From an uncultured Steroidobacter sp. (GTDB taxonomy: Bacteria > Pseudomonadota > Gammaproteobacteria > Steroidobacterales > Steroidobacteraceae): a DNA stretch of 64,000 nucleotides. The stretch is from NCBI GenBank assembly GCA_937864115.1, contig CALMII010000020.1, positions 124,001 through 188,000 of the forward strand. The letters are read 5' to 3'. Under the pieces are notes generated by a model. The model searched no databases. It had not been told where the DNA came from and worked only from the letters and a program-made list of their open reading frames with translations. Position numbers and translations under genes: made by a program. Positions 48,554-56,770 of the stretch are shown one piece after another. The first letter of the stretch is position 1, and each line of letters opens with the position of its first letter.

Positions 48554-48670
48554 TCAGGCGCGTCCATCTTCGATCAGGGTCCTGACGCAGGCCTTGCTTG
48601 TGACCGGATGCGTGCGCAAGAACGCGAGAAACTTCGCCACCGCTCTCGCCTTGTCATGCTTGATCTTCAT
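48554..48670 (-). CDS. Short open reading frame, unrecognised
   Basis: A 38-codon ORF beginning MKIKHDKARAVAKFLAFL, basic and probably helical, ending IEDGRA. It lies between pilR and the intact Rpn-like gene. It has no clear ribosome-binding site and I do not recognise a family; it may be a fragment of a gene lost from this island. Confidence 0.2.
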   Translation of the reverse strand: MKIKHDKARAVAKFLAFLRTHPVTSKACVRTLIEDGRA

Positions 48671-48873
48671 GTCGTGTCGTCTTTCAGCGAGGCGTGAATC
48701 TAAACACGGGCGGGCCTGTCGGCACTACTCCCGCCGCTGGGTGCTAGCCATCAGGGATGGACTTATCTTTCTCGACGGCCAGCACGGTCCGGTCGGATGG
48801 ATCCGTGCGCCTGTTGCAACCGCATCGCCGCAGGCATTGCAATGCACGTGTGCCGAAGGCCTGGGCCGAGACC
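48671..48873. other. Non-coding stretch in the pilR-pilS island
   Basis: About 200 bp between the short ORF and the stop of the Rpn-like gene. I see no coding sequence, RNA gene or repeat family shared with the rest of the window. Confidence 0.5.
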
Positions 48874-49761
48874 CTATCGACTGGTGCCAATCGCCTCATG
48901 AAGCGTCTGTGCGGTCAGCAGGCGTTCACCAATGGTGTCGAGTTCGTCAATGGACGCTTTGGCGATGCGTTGCTGCGCTTCGTCGGTAAGTGGGCCGAAA
49001 CGCTTTGAGAGCTGCCGGAGGATGAGGTCGGCGCGGCCCTCCGCTCGTCCCTGCGCGACGCCTTTCTCGATGCCCTGCGAGAAGTACTTGCGGGCGAACT
49101 CGCTCTGATACTCGTACTTGGCTGGATTCATGGCTTGCAACGCCCGGCGGGCGACCTCGCTCAAGGAACTGAGGATGAGATCAAGATACAACTGGCTCCG
49201 GTCGTCGTCGAGGCTTTCGCTGGCCGATTGCGCGACGAACGCGATTCGTACGGCTTTGTCCGTATCGGCGTCGTGGCCATGCGCCATCGAGGACAGCACG
49301 GCGAGTTCCGGATCGGCCAGCGCCTGATCGCTGTCCGTGATTTCGGGAATACCGGAGGGGTGCAGCACCTGCGGCGTAAAGACGTTTCCTGCTCCCAGTT
49401 CGATCGGCTTGCCGGCCCAGCGCGCTACGGACTCGTTCGTCGTGACGACGAGCAGGCAGACGGGGCATCTCAGGCGCGCACGCAGGTTGGTCACGTAAAC
49501 TGGCCAGGCGAAGCGCTTGCGTTCATCGCGCGAGAGTTGGGCTTCGACGATGACGCCGAGTACCGAGGTGTCGTTCAGTAACAGTACGACCAGATCGGCG
49601 CGATATTCCGCGGGTTCGATTTCCGTGAGATCGGTCGATTCAATGCGTGCTTGAGTGTAGGGAGGCAGATCGACCTGCAGCGCGTCGCGCAGCAACTCTG
49701 GCGCCAGCCCGGGACGATTGCGGAACAGCAGCAGAAGCGCTTCGTGCAGATAGGAGGGCAT
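48874..49761 (-). CDS. Rpn-like PD-(D/E)XK nuclease with C-terminal DUF4351 domain
   Basis: A 295-aa protein from the ATG at 49761 (MPSYLHEALLLLFRNRPGL), the start shared with the broken copy at 34.8 kb; the frame is open upstream to 49887. The core EYRADLVVLLLNDTSVLG then VIVEAQL has the Asp and E-x-Q of PD-(D/E)XK nucleases related to recombination-promoting Rpn proteins. The C-terminus carries QGRAEGRADLILRQLSKRFG and ELDTIGERLLTAQTLHEAIG, a DUF4351 helical module. It is the only one of three such genes in the window without a lesion. A DNA-nuclease function is by family only. Confidence 0.75.
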   Translation of the reverse strand: MPSYLHEALLLLFRNRPGLAPELLRDALQVDLPPYTQARIESTDLTEIEPAEYRADLVVLLLNDTSVLGVIVEAQLSRDERKRFAWPVYVTNLRARLRCPVCLLVVTTNESVARWAGKPIELGAGNVFTPQVLHPSGIPEITDSDQALADPELAVLSSMAHGHDADTDKAVRIAFVAQSASESLDDDRSQLYLDLILSSLSEVARRALQAMNPAKYEYQSEFARKYFSQGIEKGVAQGRAEGRADLILRQLSKRFGPLTDEAQQRIAKASIDELDTIGERLLTAQTLHEAIGTSR

Positions 49762-50046
49762 GCGCGAAGGGTAGAGCGCCTGCTCGTGCGCGGGTGTTGA
49801 ATAACTGGGCGAATCGCGCAGATTTGTCGTTATGCGGTCGATGAGACGTGGATCGTAGTCGCAGCGGAAACGCATGGACGCGAACACTCTCTGGTCTTGC
49901 TCTCGGAGCGCAAGTGTTCATGCCGGGTCTGAGCGCGTGCTGCGATCCGGGAAATGGCGAGGAGCGCTATCTCACGCGTGTATGTTCCGCAGGCTCGCGG
50001 GGCGTTTGTACTGGGCAGGTCCGGCGACATGTCACCCGGCTGGATT

Positions 50047-51018
50047 TCAGTTCGACTCCATTGCTTCCTGCAGTGTCTGCGCAGTCAGCAGGCGTTCGCC
50101 GATGGCATCGAGTTCATCGATGGAAGCGCCGGAGATGCGATTGCGTACGTCGTCGGTGAGCGGGCCGAAGCGCTTCGAGAGCAGCCGGGTGATGAGATCG
50201 ACACGACCCTCTGCTCGTCCTTCCGCGATTCCCTGTTCCTTCCAGTTCTTCGTCCAGTCTTTGACGCGTTCGGAGAGCATGTTGTCGATCTCCTGCAGGT
50301 CGGTCAGTTCGTCGAAGCTCATACCCGGCATCCGCGAGCGCAACAGAACCCTATTGATCCACACGGCGAAGTGTCGGCGCAGTTGCAGTTGTTCCGGCGC
50401 GACCAATCAGTCGATCAGCCGGCCCAGCACCCGCCGCAAGTCCTCGGGACTGCAGCTGTTCTCCAGTCCGAACACGCTGGCCACCAGGTTGCGCGTGTCC
50501 GGCAGCGGATCGTCCGCGTAGCGGCTCTCTTCCAGCAGCAGGTAGCGCAGCGCCGGACGGAACACTTCCAGGCCGCCCGGTACGGTGTCGATCAGCTCCG
50601 CCATCTCGGTGGAGGCGCGCCAGGGACGTTCGCCGTTGTACAGCACCAGGGGCAGCACGGGTGGCAGCTTGCCCTCCGCGGTCAGTTGCCCGGCCTTGAG
50701 CAAATCCTGATACAGCAGGCCGAGATAGGTCATGACCCGCAATGCCATAAACGCATCCGGCGTGGATTGGAACTCCAGCAGCAAATAGACATAGAGCCAG
50801 CGATCACCATTGGTCCAGCGTACTCGCCACACCAGGTCGTTCTCGCGTTCGCGCAGATCGGCAGTCACGTAGTGGCCGTTGACGCGTTCGAGGCTGGCGA
50901 AATCCAATTGTTCGACCCATGACTGGCGGACATAGCCGCGCAGCAGGTCGGCGATCATCTCGGGATGGCTGAACAGCAGCTTGTAGCTGGGATCGTGGGT
51001 ATTGCCAGATGAGGACAT
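50047..51018 (-). pseudogene. Rpn/YhgA-type PD-(D/E)XK nuclease gene with one nonsense codon
   Basis: The ATG at 51018 (MSSSGNTHDPSYKLLFSHPE) has AAGGA upstream. The first part, with DLVWRVRWTNGDRWLYVYLL then LEFQSTPD, is the Rpn nuclease core (D and E-F-Q). The frame meets TGA at 50409-50407, after RRVLGRLID, and continues in the same frame with LVAPEQLQLRRHFAVWINRV and the tail GRAEGRVDLITRLLSKRFGP to 50047. Family members carry tryptophan here (LIDW), so TGG to TGA by one transition is the likely event. The two halves would otherwise make a protein of 323 aa. Confidence 0.88.
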
Positions 51019-51148
51019 GCGGGCATCCTTGCCGGGAGTGCGTGTCCAGTCACTATGAAGTACCGGCGGATATACGGGTCGGTGAATATCCACACGAGAT
51101 GTACAGAAATCCGAGTCGGTGTACTTGCGTCGTTGTCTTGGCCGATCG

Positions 51149-51178
51149 TTGAGGAATGACACGATATTCGTGTATATT
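51149..51178 (+). promoter_or_regulatory. Promoter with overlapping palindromic operator for the antitoxin gene
   Basis: TTGAGG (51149-51154), an 18-nt spacer and TATATT (51173-51178) form a promoter. The perfect palindrome ACACGATATTCGTGT (51159-51173) lies in the spacer and touches the -10. Ribbon-helix-helix antitoxins usually repress their own promoter through such palindromes. The predicted start lies about 25 nt before the antitoxin GTG. Confidence 0.7.
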
Positions 51179-51208
51179 TTTTTTCAGCCTCATACATCCC
51201 GCGCGCCC

Positions 51209-51451
51209 GTGAAAAACATCACGATCACTCTCGACGAAAAGACCGCCAACTGGGTGCGCATCTATGCTGCCCGGCAGGGGAAGAGCGTGTCTCGCCTGCT
51301 GGGCGAGTTATTGCAGGAGCGCCTGCGCGAAGTACGCGACTACAACGAGGCGATGCGACGCCATCTTTCAAGGAAGCCGTTCGAGTTCGATTGGGCGGAC
51401 GATCGCAAACCTGCACGCGATGAGTTGTATGACCGCGCCGGTCTTCGTTGA
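51209..51451 (+). CDS. Ribbon-helix-helix antitoxin-like protein
   Basis: An 80-aa protein starting at GTG (51209) with KNITITLDEKTANWVRIYAA then RQGKSVSRLLGELL, the beta-strand and two helices of a CopG/ribbon-helix-helix DNA-binding domain. The C-terminal part (RHLSRKPFEFDWADDRKPAR) would wrap the toxin. It overlaps the PIN-domain toxin frame by 23 nt, as in many VapBC pairs. An earlier open frame from 51119 crosses the promoter and is not used. Confidence 0.82.
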   Translation: MKNITITLDEKTANWVRIYAARQGKSVSRLLGELLQERLREVRDYNEAMRRHLSRKPFEFDWADDRKPARDELYDRAGLR

Positions 51452-51944
51452 TACGAATATCTTCGTCTACGCCCAGCAGGCGAATGAACAGACAAAGCAG
51501 CCACTTGCCAAGGAGTGGCTCGAACGACTATGGCGTGATCATCTCGGTCGCACCAGCATGCAGGTGCTGAACGAGTGCTACGTAACCTATACGTGAAAGA
51601 TCAAGCCTGTCTTGTCGTCATCGGAAGCCTGGGACGAGATCCGGGATCTGCTGACCTGGAATCCGCAGCCGACGGATATGGACTTGCTCGTGCGTGCGCA
51701 TGATGTCGAGGTGCGATACCGGCTGAGCTGGTGGGACAGCCTCATCGTAGCCGCCGCGCAGTTGCAGGATTGCTCGCTGCTGCTGACGGAGGACCTGCAG
51801 GATCGCGCGATGTACGGGAGCGTCACTGTCCGCAATCCGTTCGGCCTCGGTGTTTCAGAGGCTATGACAACCTATGCGACGGCACGGCGTGCAAGTCGCG
51901 GGCATCCGCGCCGTGGTCGGCCTCGCCGTGAGCGAACTGTGTAA
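51429..51944 (+). pseudogene. VapC-like PIN-domain toxin gene with one nonsense codon
   Basis: The ATG at 51429 opens TAPVFVDTNIFVYAQQANEQ with the first catalytic Asp of a PIN ribonuclease. After SMQVLNECYVTYT (second acidic residue) the frame hits TGA at 51594-51596, then continues in the same frame with KIKPVLSSSEAWDEIRDLL, YRLSWWDSLIVAAAQLQDC then SLLLTEDLQD (third and fourth acidic residues) to 51944. Family proteins have arginine before K-x-K-P here, so CGA to TGA is the likely change. The last ~25 residues after VRNPFG are beyond the usual end. Confidence 0.87.
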
Positions 51945-51992
51945 TGCGGTCCGGACATGACTCAAGCATGACCGTCGCGGATTTTCTCGACA

Positions 51993-53615
51993 TCACTCCC
52001 ACCGCTGCGGATCCGCAAACACCAGCCTGAAACTCGCACCTCCGCCGGGTCGTGCCTCATACGCCAGCACGGCGCGATTGCACTGCGCCAGTTCGCGGGC
52101 GATGAACAGACCAAGCCCCGTGCCGCCTTTGCCGCCGGTGAAGAACGGTTCGAAGATGCGCTCCGCGTCCGGCGCAGAGATGCCTGGGCCGCGATCCAGG
52201 ACTTCGAGGTAGGGGCGTTCGGACAGGGCGATGCGCCCGGTCTGGATTTCCACGATGCCCTGACCCTGCGAATCGCGGCCGTATTTCAGCGCGTTCTCGC
52301 ACAGGTTCCACATGAGCTGGTGCAGGTGCGTGGGATCGACGCGGACTTCCAGATCCTGAACGGCAGGATCGAAGCGCAGAGCATCCTCGCCGATCTGCGA
52401 GGTCTGTCGGAATTCCGTCAGGAACTCGCGCATCCAGCCGTTCAGTTCGATGCGCTCCTGGCGCGTGGTGTCTCGGCGCGAAAGCTGCAACACGTTGTCG
52501 ATGATGGTGCTGACGCGCTCGCCGTTGTTGGTGATGATGGTCGTGAGCCGCTTTTCCTGCGCGCTCAGCGACGGGGCTTCCGCCAGCAGTTGTGCTGCAT
52601 GGCTCATGGCGCCGACGGGATTGCGGATCTCGTGCGCGATGCTGGCGCTGAGCCGGCCGAGGGCGGCGAGTTTCGACTGCTGCACGCGCTCGGCGATCAG
52701 CGTCATGTCTTCGAGGAAGATCAGCGTCGGGCCCTTGCTTTCGCGATCGAGCGAAACGAAGTGCGGCTGCACGATGCTGCCGCCGTCCGCGGTCACGACC
52801 GACAGCGAACTCATCTGCCAGTCATAGGAGTGCGCGCGCCAGGTGCCGAGCAGGTAGAGCAGGCGCGGCGAGACTTCGCCGAGCGGCGTGCCGCGACTCA
52901 CGGGGCCGCGCTTCAGCAGTTGCGATGCGGATTCGTTGATGAGCCGGATGCTGTCGTTCTCGTCGACGACCAGGATGCTTTCGCGTAGATGCTGGACGAT
53001 GAACTGATTCAGTTCGGCCAGATTGGCGGCGTCGACCTCGCGTAGCCGCACGCGTTCTTCGCTTTCGCGCAAGCTGCGGCTGAGCGGGCCGATGCCCAGC
53101 GTCAGGATGAAGATGAGTGCGCCGACGATGCCGGCCGCGGTGAAATCGCCGGCGTCCGCCGGGCCGCCCATCAGGGTCATGAATCCCTGCTGGACCAGCA
53201 GGCTGAGTGCCGCCAGCGCCGCCAGCATGAATGCGAGACGTTGTCCGAGGATGAAACTGGCTGCGCCGATCGGCAGCACCAGGATCGCGCCCAGGCCGCT
53301 GCTCATGCCGCCGCTGGAATAGGTGAGCAGTGCGATGGCGATGACGTCGACGCCGCCGCCGATGACGCTCTGGATGTCGATGCCCGGCGTGCGTCGACGG
53401 ATGCCTGGAATCGAGCCGATCGCGAACAGGAAGTAGGCGAGCGCGGTACCGATGAAAATGCCCGGCCGGACCTGGCCCACCGGGCTCGGCGAGAGCGTGA
53501 CGAACAGAATCGCGAGCAGCGGCGGCACCAGCAGCCGGAACACGTTGACCAGCGTCAGGACGCGCCACGCCAGGATCGAGGACGCACTTGCTGCAAGCGG
53601 GTCGGAGGGCTTCAT
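51993..53615 (-). CDS. pilS: Sensor histidine kinase PilS
   Basis: Inner-membrane kinase that phosphorylates PilR, 540 aa from the ATG at 53615. Six transmembrane helices in the first ~190 residues (for example [20 protein letters not shown] and [18 protein letters not shown]) are followed by a linker and a PAS domain ([20 protein letters not shown]). The HisKA box is [20 protein letters not shown] with the phospho-His, and the HATPase box has [17 protein letters not shown] and [12 protein letters not shown]. About 50 extra upstream codons to 53765 lack family similarity. An island separates it from pilR. Confidence 0.93.
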   Translation of the reverse strand: MKPSDPLAASASSILAWRVLTLVNVFRLLVPPLLAILFVTLSPSPVGQVRPGIFIGTALAYFLFAIGSIPGIRRRTPGIDIQSVIGGGVDVIAIALLTYSSGGMSSGLGAILVLPIGAASFILGQRLAFMLAALAALSLLVQQGFMTLMGGPADAGDFTAAGIVGALIFILTLGIGPLSRSLRESEERVRLREVDAANLAELNQFIVQHLRESILVVDENDSIRLINESASQLLKRGPVSRGTPLGEVSPRLLYLLGTWRAHSYDWQMSSLSVVTADGGSIVQPHFVSLDRESKGPTLIFLEDMTLIAERVQQSKLAALGRLSASIAHEIRNPVGAMSHAAQLLAEAPSLSAQEKRLTTIITNNGERVSTIIDNVLQLSRRDTTRQERIELNGWMREFLTEFRQTSQIGEDALRFDPAVQDLEVRVDPTHLHQLMWNLCENALKYGRDSQGQGIVEIQTGRIALSERPYLEVLDRGPGISAPDAERIFEPFFTGGKGGTGLGLFIARELAQCNRAVLAYEARPGGGASFRLVFADPQRWE

Positions 53616-53781
53616 TGCAGCAAAATTAGCATGGGAGGATCGGATTGCACGGGGCCTCGACGGCAGACATGCACTCCAGACTTCCGGGCATGGCAGCCAG
53701 CTTCTGCCCGCCTTTGCATCACCGGCGAATTCCTCCAGAATACGCGGCCTTTCCCGCTGGCCCACACGAGACTTCCTTCCG

Positions 53782-54945
53782 ATGAATTTGCACGAGTACC
53801 AGTCGAAGCAGCTGTTCGCGCGCTATGGAATTCCAGTCCCGAACGGGCTGGTGGCGTCCACCGGAGCGGAGGCTGCGGACGCGGCTCGCAAGATCGGCGG
53901 CTCCAAGTGGGTGGTGAAGGCCCAGGTTCATGCAGGTGGTCGCGGCAAGGCCGGTGGCGTGAAGCTGGTGGATTCGCCGGAAGCGGCGGCACAAGCTGCC
54001 GAAGGCATGTTCGGCAAGACGCTGGTCACGCACCAGACTGGACCAGAGGGTCTGCCGATCCATCAGGTCTTCGTCGAGGAAGGCTCGAAGATCGTCAAGG
54101 AGCTGTACCTCAGCCTCGTGTTGAATCGCGACAAAGGTCACATTGCGTTCATCGCCTCCGCCGCCGGCGGCATGGACATCGAAGAAGTCGCTGCACACAC
54201 GCCGGAAAAGATCATCCGCGTGAACGTGCATCCGGCGACCGGCCTGCAGCCCTCGCAGTGTCGCGTTCTCGGCTTCGGTCTGGGGCTCGAAGGCAAGCAG
54301 ATCGATGAGTTCTCGAAGATTGCGCAGGCGCTGTACAAGCTCTACCTCGAAGAGGATTGCGCCCTGGTCGAAGTGAATCCGCTGATCGTCAACGCCGACG
54401 GCAAGCTCGTCGCGCTCGATGCCAAGATCAACATAGAAGACAACGCGCTGTTCCGTCACAAGGAAATCGCCAAATGGCGCGATGACAGCCAGGAAGACGC
54501 GATGGAACGCGCTGCTGCCGAGCACGAGCTCAACTACGTTTCGCTGGATGGCGACATCGCCTGCATGGTGAATGGCGCGGGCCTCGCCATGGCGACGATG
54601 GATCTCATCCAGCTGCACGGCGGTTCGCCGGCGAACTTCCTGGACGTCGGCGGCGGCGCGACGCGCGAGCGCGTCACGGTGGCGTTCAAGCTGATTCTCT
54701 CGAACAAGAACGTGCGCGCCATCCTGGTGAACATTTTCGGCGGCATCGTCCGCTGCGACATGATCGCCGAAGGCATCATTCACGCCGTGAAGGATGTCGG
54801 TGTCGAAGTGCCGGTCGTGGTTCGCATCGAAGGCACGAATGCCGAACTCGGCCGCAAGATCCTCGCGGACAGCGGCCTGGCGATCACGGCGGCCGCCGAT
54901 CTCACCGATGCGGCGAAGAAAGTCGTCGCGGCGGCGAAGAAGTGA
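53782..54945 (+). CDS. sucC: Succinyl-CoA synthetase beta subunit (ADP-forming)
   Basis: TCA-cycle enzyme that makes ATP or GTP while converting succinyl-CoA to succinate, 387 aa. It opens [20 protein letters not shown]. The ATP-grasp domain shows [20 protein letters not shown] and [22 protein letters not shown]. The CoA-ligase region has [31 protein letters not shown] then [17 protein letters not shown]. The ATG at 53782 is the family start; the open frame upstream is not part of it. sucD follows after 102 bp of repeat sequence. Confidence 0.97.
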   Translation: MNLHEYQSKQLFARYGIPVPNGLVASTGAEAADAARKIGGSKWVVKAQVHAGGRGKAGGVKLVDSPEAAAQAAEGMFGKTLVTHQTGPEGLPIHQVFVEEGSKIVKELYLSLVLNRDKGHIAFIASAAGGMDIEEVAAHTPEKIIRVNVHPATGLQPSQCRVLGFGLGLEGKQIDEFSKIAQALYKLYLEEDCALVEVNPLIVNADGKLVALDAKINIEDNALFRHKEIAKWRDDSQEDAMERAAAEHELNYVSLDGDIACMVNGAGLAMATMDLIQLHGGSPANFLDVGGGATRERVTVAFKLILSNKNVRAILVNIFGGIVRCDMIAEGIIHAVKDVGVEVPVVVRIEGTNAELGRKILADSGLAITAAADLTDAAKKVVAAAKK

Positions 54946-54960
54946 TCCAGCGGGTTTCCG

Positions 54961-55036
54961 CCCCCTCCCTGTCCCTCTTCCGCTTCGCGGAGGAGGGGAC
55001 GCGTTTTTCTGGCCAGCAGCCAGTTGCCAGTAACCA
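54961..55036. repeat. Family-B and family-C elements in the sucC-sucD gap
   Basis: CCCCCTCCCTGTCCCTCTTC and CGCTTCGCGGAGGAGGGG (54961-54998, family B) are followed by CTGGCCAGCAGCCAGTTGCC and AGTAACC (55010-55036, family C). Both lie inside the sucCD operon, so they are transcribed. Confidence 0.88.
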
Positions 55037-55047
55037 GTAGGTTTCCC

Positions 55048-56088
55048 ATGTCCATCCTGATCAACAAGAACACCCGCGTCATCTGCCAGGGCTTCACCGG
55101 CAAGCAGGGTACGTTTCACTCGGAACAGTGCATCGCGTACGGCACCAAGCTCGTCGGCGGTGTGACGCCGGGTCGCGGCGGCGAAAAGCATCTGAATCTG
55201 CCTGTCTTCAACACCGTGCGCGATGCGGTGAAGGACACGGGCGCGACGGTCAGCATGATCTACGTGCCGGCGCCGTATGCCGCGGATGCGATCATCGAAG
55301 CCGCCGATGCCGGCATCGAACTCATCGTCTGCATCACCGAAGGCATTCCGGTGAACGACATGGTGAAGGTGAAGGCCTCGCTCGCCAGCTACGGCAGCCT
55401 GCTGGTCGGCCCGAACTGCCCTGGCGTCATCACGCCGGGCGAATGCAAGATCGGCATCATGCCGGGCTTCATCCACAAGCCGGGCAAGATCGGCATCGTG
55501 TCGCGCTCGGGTACGCTCACGTACGAAGCCGTGTTCCAGACCACCAACGCCGGCCTCGGTCAGAGCACCTGCGTCGGCATCGGCGGCGACCCGGTGCGCG
55601 GCATGAACTTCATCGACGTGCTGGCGAAGTTCGAACAAGACCCCAAGACCGAAGGCATCATCATGGTCGGCGAGATCGGCGGCGCCGACGAAGAGGCGGC
55701 GGCTGATTTCATTCGCGAGAACGTCACCAAGCCGGTCGTTGCCTACATCGCCGGCGTGACCGCGCCTGCGGGCAAGCGCATGGGTCACGCGGGCGCAATC
55801 GTGTCGGGCGGCAAGGGCACGGCGGCCGACAAGTTCGCTGCGCTCGAGCGTGCGGGCGTACGCACGGTGAAGAGCCCCGCGGATCTGGGCAAGGCGATCG
55901 TCGAGCAGATGAAGAAGGGCGGGAAGAAGAAGGGCGCAGCGAAGTCGAAGGCAGTGCCTGCGCCGAAGAAGGCAGCTCCGGCCAAAAAGCCAGCAGTCAA
56001 GCAGTCCGCGCCGAAGAAGCCTGTGAAGAAGGCACCGGTGAAGAAGGCTGCCAAGAAGAAGGTCAAGAAAGCGGCGAAGAAGAAGTAG
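55048..56088 (+). CDS. sucD: Succinyl-CoA synthetase alpha subunit with lysine-rich C-terminal tail
   Basis: The alpha subunit binds CoA and carries the phosphohistidine, 346 aa. The N-terminal Rossmann region has [18 protein letters not shown] and GGVTPGRGG. The catalytic His is in [17 protein letters not shown], and [18 protein letters not shown] is standard. Normal SucD ends near residue 290. Here about 55 further residues follow [14 protein letters not shown], made almost only of Lys, Ala, Pro and Val in repeats ([28 protein letters not shown]). The tail resembles histone-H1-like or AlgP-like nucleic-acid-binding tails. The frame and codon use stay normal, so it is genuinely encoded. Confidence 0.95.
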   Translation: MSILINKNTRVICQGFTGKQGTFHSEQCIAYGTKLVGGVTPGRGGEKHLNLPVFNTVRDAVKDTGATVSMIYVPAPYAADAIIEAADAGIELIVCITEGIPVNDMVKVKASLASYGSLLVGPNCPGVITPGECKIGIMPGFIHKPGKIGIVSRSGTLTYEAVFQTTNAGLGQSTCVGIGGDPVRGMNFIDVLAKFEQDPKTEGIIMVGEIGGADEEAAADFIRENVTKPVVAYIAGVTAPAGKRMGHAGAIVSGGKGTAADKFAALERAGVRTVKSPADLGKAIVEQMKKGGKKKGAAKSKAVPAPKKAAPAKKPAVKQSAPKKPVKKAPVKKAAKKKVKKAAKKK

Positions 56089-56103
56089 GGCGGATTCGAG
56101 ACG

Positions 56104-56223
56104 CCCCACCCTAACCCTCCCCCGCTGCGCGGAGGAAGGGACCGGAAAGGGCCGATGAGAGTTTTATTGCGGGCTCTGCTCTGATCCCCTCCTCCGCGTA
56201 GCGGGGAAGGGTTAGGGTGGGGG
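56104..56223. repeat. Family-B inverted dimer upstream of the DUF559 gene
   Basis: The left copy CCCCACCCTAACCCTCCCCC (56104-56123) with its hairpin faces the right copy CCCCTCCTCCGCGTAGCGGG followed by AAGGGTTAGGGTGGGGG (56186-56223), 45 nt apart. The outer ends CCCCACCCTAACCC and GGGTTAGGGTGGGG are exact reverse complements. Confidence 0.93.
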
Positions 56224-56238
56224 CAGCGGAGCAAAGGA

Positions 56239-56601
56239 ATGCGCGACAAGCTGGCACAGGAACGTGCACGAGTCCTGCGTCGAGATCCCACCGACGCCGA
56301 ACGTCATCTCTGGTATTTCCTGCGGCGCCATCACATCGCCGATGTGAGGTTCAGGCGGCAGTTTCCCATTGGCCCGTACATCGTCGACTTCGTCTGCCTG
56401 GACGCGCGCCTGGTCGTCGAACTGGACGGAAGCCAGCACCAGTCTTCCATTGCCTATGACGCGCAACGGTCTCGCTTCCTGAAATCTCAGGGATACCGCG
56501 TGCTGCGCTTCTGGGACAACGATGTGCTGCAGCGGACGGAATCGGTGCTGCAGGTGATCTGGGAGGCGGTGGTGGTGGCGGCGAAGAGGCCCCCACCCTA
56601 A
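56239..56601 (+). CDS. DUF559 family endonuclease-like protein
   Basis: A 120-aa protein of the DUF559 family, which has the Vsr/PD-(D/E)XK-like fold. Visible are RRDPTDAERHLWYFLRRHHI with the conserved Glu, FRRQFPIGPYIVDFVCLDAR with the catalytic-type Asp, VVELDGSQHQ with E-x-D, and GYRVLRFWDNDVLQ. A single-strand or mismatch-nicking activity would fit the fold, but no reaction is proven for the family. The gene is enclosed by two family-B inverted dimers (56104-56223 and 56591-56696). Its last codons and stop (KRPPP, TAA) lie inside the second dimer. Confidence 0.85.
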   Translation: MRDKLAQERARVLRRDPTDAERHLWYFLRRHHIADVRFRRQFPIGPYIVDFVCLDARLVVELDGSQHQSSIAYDAQRSRFLKSQGYRVLRFWDNDVLQRTESVLQVIWEAVVVAAKRPPP

Positions 56602-56696
56602 CCCTCCCCCGCTTCGCGGAGGAGGGGACCAGACAAAGAGCCCGCCTCCCGTTCCGATCCCCTCCTCCGCGAAGCGGGGGAGGGTTAGGGTGGGGG
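56591..56696. repeat. Family-B inverted dimer downstream of the DUF559 gene
   Basis: The left copy CCCCACCCTAACCCTCCCCC (56591-56610) with GCTTCGCGGAGGAGGGG faces CCCCTCCTCCGCGAAGCGGG followed by GGAGGGTTAGGGTGGGGG (56658-56696). Nearly the same as the upstream dimer, so the gene sits in a symmetrical frame. It also forms the upstream region of nadE. Confidence 0.93.
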
Positions 56697-56770
56697 TCTT
56701 CTCCTCAGCCCACACAGCGCGGCGTTATTCCGCAATAATCCGGCCTCCCTTCCAGTCCCTCACGCTCCCG

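Noticed and set aside
50407..51594. UGA reassigned to tryptophan or another residue
   Set aside because: Housekeeping genes such as murB, ddl and murE end in TGA at correct positions and use TGG for Trp; point mutation is the simpler explanation, though noted as checkable.
53719..56109. A 796-codon minus-strand frame opposite sucC and sucD
   Set aside because: Leu/Arg/His-rich shadow of two certain genes.
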